Below, piece after piece: positions 59,758-64,000 of a DNA stretch of 64,000 bases (position 1 is its first letter; the number at the start of each line of letters is the position of its first letter). The notes under the pieces are model-generated. The model was not told where the DNA came from, made no database searches, and worked only from the letters and a program-made list of their open reading frames with translations. Source of the stretch: Morchella semilibera (lineage: Eukaryota > Ascomycota > Pezizomycetes > Pezizales > Morchellaceae). The translations under genes and the position numbers were made by a program. Location of the stretch: NCBI GenBank assembly GCA_009192285.1, contig CM018607.1:1487736-1551735 (forward strand), written 5' to 3'.

Positions 59758-60024
59758 ACGAGTACAAATATTGCTTCGCTACATTGTACCCGTGCATGCG
59801 GACTCCGCACAGTATGTTTATTCTACATGTAAGGTCAATTTGGGGGCAGCGACGAAAACACAGGCTTCAGTCGATCAAGCGATTAGATACCAGCCTGAGC
59901 GCCTGCCAAATATCCTTGTTACGCCACTCCTCGGTCCCAAAGACTCGTGGATGGAGTTGGATCAATAATCACCGAAATATGACTTCGCAAATTAAAGATG
60001 TAAATTGATGATCGTCTCAGGTGT

Positions 60025-60057
60025 CTTGGGATCACGCTTTTTGGGCGTGATGCCAAG
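60025..60057. repeat. Short hairpin
   Basis: CTTGGGATCACGC (60025-60037) and GCGTGATGCCAAG (60045-60057) form a 13-base stem with one mismatch around a 7-base loop. No gene is adjacent that it would obviously terminate. Confidence 0.5.
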
Positions 60058-60325
60058 ACTATACGTGTTACATAATAAAAGAGATCGTAGATTCGTAGTG
60101 TAACAACCCCGTTCGTCGTTAAACGCTGCAGCCCCTGTGGGTTAGCGTGCCAAGCACATTCACAGATTGGGATGTACATAAGCTGGAAATATCACACACA
60201 ATTGAGAAGCTGGGTCCCCGAGTGAATTGCATTTAAGGAGCGTTTCTTTCTGTTGAACATATCCCTAGCTACTGCTACCTATCAAGCTGACCAAAAGAAG
60301 CAAATACCAGTCAAAAAATAACCCC

Positions 60326-62486
60326 ATGGCTTCAAGGCACCGAATATCGAGATTAGCCAGTTGGGAAGCTAATCATAAAGCTCGCGTATTTTCATCAAAG
60401 GAATGGGATGAGCAGCTCCCAGCAATCAAGGAGCTCTACCTTCATCGTGATCTAAGTCTCGCAGACACAAGGAGGATTATGGCGGAAGAACATAGTTTTT
60501 ATGCCAAGTAAGTGCCTTTAAAGGGATTGTCCGGAGGTAGAGAATACTACTAACTGTGGTCACACAACAAATTAGCGAAGCACAATATAAGAAGAGGGTC
60601 AAAAAGTGGGGTCTTGAAAAGAATCTCAGTACCAAGACAGTTTCGACATTATTGGCCATTAGGAAAAAGCGAAGGCTGCAGGGCAAAAAGACTGTTTTCA
60701 GGCACAATGGTCGCATAATTGAAGAGAAAAGGCTGGAGCGCTCACGAAAAACGATCGGAGATATCCCTACGCAAGCTAGTAAGACTTTTGTCAAAATCCC
60801 AGTGTTTTTCGGTATGTTTATATAAATGGAATTGACCCCTTTTACTTCCAGAGACTCCACCCGGTGTGGTCTATTTCACACCAAGCCCCAATATTTGCGC
60901 TGAAAACCTCAATACAGACGTCATTCTTGAAGACGGCCATCTAGAGACAATACATATGGTGGAAGACATTGCCACCCATCAGCAAGTTGTCTCACGAGAA
61001 TATTCAGACCACCTCAAAGCGCCGAACCAGATCTCTCCTACAATATACAAGCCTTCGAAAGAGTTTCACTACGATACAGTTCCCGCCTACAGCCTATGGG
61101 AGCGCCCCGACGAACCTATAAAAATACGTAATAGTGATGATTGCGGTGTCTCGCCCGTGTTTGGGGAAATCTGGGTAAGCCCAGGGGTGACAGATATTGT
61201 TGGAAATTGGATAAAGGATGAGTAAGTAACTATTTTTACTATTTCTGTTGTAGATCGATCGAGCCCCCCCCCCCCCCCATCTGCTCTCTTTTAATGATAC
61301 CAAAACTATAAAAACAATAATAAATTAACATCAAAATTCCTTTATCTAGTGTTGTGATGTCAGGACTCCCTCCGTTTGCGTTTACACCAGATATTGGATA
61401 TACATCATCGGTGACAATATCAAGAGACAAGTGGTTCTCGACCTCCTGCTGTAGTATTGTGTTTGATACTGTGTTTGAAATGTTGGTCCACTACGGGGAA
61501 GATCACAGAGATCTTAACGACGCGATGGTGACAGACTTTCCACGAAGGTCGAACACTCTCTATATTAGAACAAGGCGGTAACCGGCCAGAGTGGAGTATC
61601 GTATTGCGTTGGGCCGCATATAAGGGCTATAAGACCTTTGTTACTGCGTTGCTTGAGAAAAACGTGCATCTATTATCTTCATGCGATCAGTATGGAAATA
61701 CTGCCCTCCATCTTGCTGCGGCCCGGGGTCACCAATCGATTGTTGCCTTGCTACTTGAGAAAGGTGCCGATATTTTGGGGCTGAACTACCGTCAAAGGCT
61801 TGGAGTACATTGGGCGGCGCATCGTGGACGCCTAGCAGTGGTCAAGCTCCTACTTAGATTTTTGGGAACCTGGCAGATCTAGAAAAAACGGACACCGGTC
61901 ATTGCATCTGGCAGCATATAAGGGTCATCACGAGGTCGTCGCTTTTCTACTTGAGAAGGATGTATATGTATTATCACAAGATTCCAAGTATAGACGTACG
62001 GCATTACATTGGGCAGCACAGGGTGGGCATCCTGCGGTAGCGAATCTACTTCTCGAAAGAGGCCAGAATATAGGTCTTTTGTCATGCGTTGACAAACACC
62101 GCCAAACAGCACTACACATAGCGGCGTATCATGGAAATATAGAATTAATCGGTTTGTTACTCGAACATGGAGCCGATATTCCTGTGTTGGACGATGAGGG
62201 ACGTACGGCACTCCATTGCGCGGTATGTGGCGGTCATGAGGGAGCAGTAGGCGCACTACTCGAGAGAATCGTAAACTTCGATGTTTTAACACTAAAAGAT
62301 AAAAGCGGGCACACGGCGTTAAAACTTGCAGCATATCGGAATAGAGGGCGGATAGTAAATTTATTACTTCAGAAAAGTGTCGATATCTCGTTATTAGAAG
62401 GGCATGGGTATCTTTCAGGGCTCCACATCCTTGCGGCAATTTGCTATTCGGAAGCAGGGCAGAGATCTGGGGGTAATTTAAAGTAA
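60326..62486 (+). CDS. Clr5-domain ankyrin-repeat protein, two frame breaks
   Basis: Exons 60326-60507, 60576-60811, 60852-61221 and 61350-62486 are supported by good donors (GTAAGT, GTATGT, GTAAGT) and acceptors. The N-terminus is a Clr5 domain, a fungal DNA-binding module: WDEQLPAIKELYLHRDLSLADTRRIM then FYA-NEAQYKKRVKKWGLEKN after splicing. The C-terminal half has at least seven ankyrin repeats (TALHLAAARGHQSIVALLLEKGA, ALHWAAQGGH, TALHIAAYHGN and so on). Two one-base slips interrupt exon 4: between 61532 and 61579, and at the T5 run 61859-61863. Removing one base at each gives a single frame of 640 residues, total divisible by three. Intron 3 contains a C15 run. It may be a pseudogene or carry sequence errors. 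Clr5-ankyrin proteins are common and variable in filamentous fungi; the role here is unknown. Confidence 0.75.
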
Positions 62487-64000
62487 ACATCTATATATTG
62501 CGGTATCACACCATGACCCAACATGTAAGTTTTCCCTGGAATTTGGTAAAGCAATTTGTCTTGAGAGGTTGTCGACGTTTTATGTCGGTACCGAAATAGT
62601 GTACATACATGAAGTTCTGCACAAGGTCGCCTATGTACATTTATTCTGTCGTGTGGGTTTCAAGTTCGGGGTTGATAGATGGCAAACTACATGTACCACC
62701 CGCGCCGTTTGAAAAGGGATATGTACAATTTAGGTTTGGGTGTTTATATATGTAAGTATATATATACTTGGATATGTACTTAATGTGGCTTGCAAACTCA
62801 TACTCAATATTGTATACCTGTATATAGGCCTAGGAAATATGAATGAGTTCAGTAAAGTACCGGCATCCCGCATGTACCTAAAGTCAAATTGGCCTTATAT
62901 ATCCCGCTAAATTTAATTAAACCACAAGCTATACTAACTCCGTCGAAAGATGATCATGAACCGAAGACCGTTCATAGGATGTAATCATGTATTCAGCACT
63001 TATGACTATTGGACTTGTAGGGCGCACGTGGTGGTCGAGCCTGCTATTTCCTATTTAATAGACTTATATATATAATTTAATTACATTACTAAGACCCGAC
63101 CCTACCCAACCCATTGCAGTCAGCCAGACACAAATCAGGGGTTGGAATGAGTTAATACTTAGTTATTTAGGTGCGGTCCTAACTGAATGGACAACCAGAA
63201 CTTACAATTGACGTCACAATTGGTCTAACTGAGCTTAGGTAAGTATTAAGTTAAGTCGAAGGGCTATCATAAGTACTCGAGTGTAAGGGTAAGTGGTCAG
63301 AACTGCCTCTGACCGGGTAGAACCGCCGAGAGAACCTTCTGGCTGATCTGGAGTTTACAATTGACCCACCTTGTATTTATATCAACTGTACATGCGTGTC
63401 CTATTGGAGCTACATGTAGACGCACTCCTAGGGGTATAGTTATCCTGGGGGTACGATTAACTCCTCATAAATCTGAAAACCAATTCCTAGGAATTTCGTT
63501 TAATCCATTACTGAATTTGGGTGACATTAGCCATACCCCCCGTTGCGGCTGGTCAAGTGTGATCAGGGGTTTGATTTGATGTAAACTAGAGATGGGGGTC
63601 CTGATGATTCACTTGTTCACTGTGCTCGAACTGAACGATCCGAACTGATGAACTGTGAACCTGATTGATATTGATGATGGTGATGAACAAAAGAAAATGA
63701 GCCAATAAGAAGCTAGCTAAGAACACGTAATCGTGGCACTAAGCGCTAAGCGTCGTGCTTACTTGTCATGCCAAGACCTCGCTTAGCCTTTAATATGCAA
63801 AGTATCCCACCCCCACGATTGAACACCTGGGAGCGACTTTGAAGAAAACAAAAGGGAGCGAGGAATATTCTTACACCACCCAATGGTGAAAGGCCCCATT
63901 AACTCAGAATGGCCGAAATTAAGGGCCTTATCAATCGAGAGGATGGTGCGTGATTAAGTAGGGTTGTAACAAGTCGCAGCCGCGTGACAGGCCACCTACC
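62487..64000. other. Intergenic region to the right edge
   Basis: AT-rich, with TACATGTA-type strings (about 62686-62694, 62870) and ATATATAT runs near 62745-62765. 63600-63690 is rich in GATGA/ACTGA simple strings. I find no supported gene. Confidence 0.45.

Larger units (their letters stand above)
58818..60325. other. Intergenic region with a half-copy of a MITE family
   Basis: 59709-59757 resembles the right half of the element at 25431-25532. A short hairpin is at 60025-60057 (CTTGGGATCACGC against GCGTGATGCCAAG). I find no protein gene. Confidence 0.5.

Overview
The window comes from a filamentous ascomycete (Pezizomycotina) nuclear genome. Genes are well spaced, and most of the recognised protein genes have short GT-AG introns of about 50 to 110 bases. 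The proteome is typical of the group: riboflavin reductase, KCS1, MRE11, Clr5-type DNA-binding with ankyrin repeats, and a secreted histidine acid phosphatase. Long gene-poor stretches carry short inverted-repeat elements and a recurring TACATGTA palindrome. I lean towards Pezizomycetes (truffle, morel or cup fungus lineage), but that is inference from genome style, not proof.

Layout, left to right. 1-208 is the first exon of a TVP15/COPI-associated Golgi membrane protein running off the left edge. 832-1599 is RIB7. 2271-4002 is a four-exon aldehyde dehydrogenase. 7440-8352 is a pyridoxamine-phosphate-oxidase-like flavoprotein. 11763-15876 is the inositol hexakisphosphate kinase KCS1, with one apparent frame break at a homopolymer. 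19845-23406 is a nine-exon, 994-residue PLP-dependent (tyrosine/glutamate-type) decarboxylase containing a 5-nucleotide microexon. 23407-29890 is an AT-rich gene desert with at least seven short inverted-repeat elements and two facing telomere-like arrays. 29891-32980 encodes a long disordered protein. 32981-38021 is another gene-poor stretch with inverted-repeat elements.

38022-48891 is a GC-rich block. It holds two low-complexity repeat genes on the minus strand, MRE11 (44781-47269), and a divergently transcribed conserved hypothetical gene (47856-48891, one frame break). 51677-52910 is an uncharacterised KEN-box-containing gene. 55203-56736 is a membrane-anchored histidine acid phosphatase. 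58071-58817 is a zinc-finger-like protein. 60326-62486 is a Clr5-ankyrin gene with two frame breaks. The remainder is gene-poor.

The genes do not form a single pathway or cluster; this is an ordinary chromosomal mixture of housekeeping and lineage-specific genes. The most unusual signals are the microexon, the repeat gene in which copies of one segment look like an intron in one place and coding sequence in others, and the acidic repeat tract that is open in all three frames and becomes basic after a one-base slip. Several genes share single-base frame breaks, which points to either sequencing error at homopolymers or recent decay. Everything here was read by eye; no database search was run.
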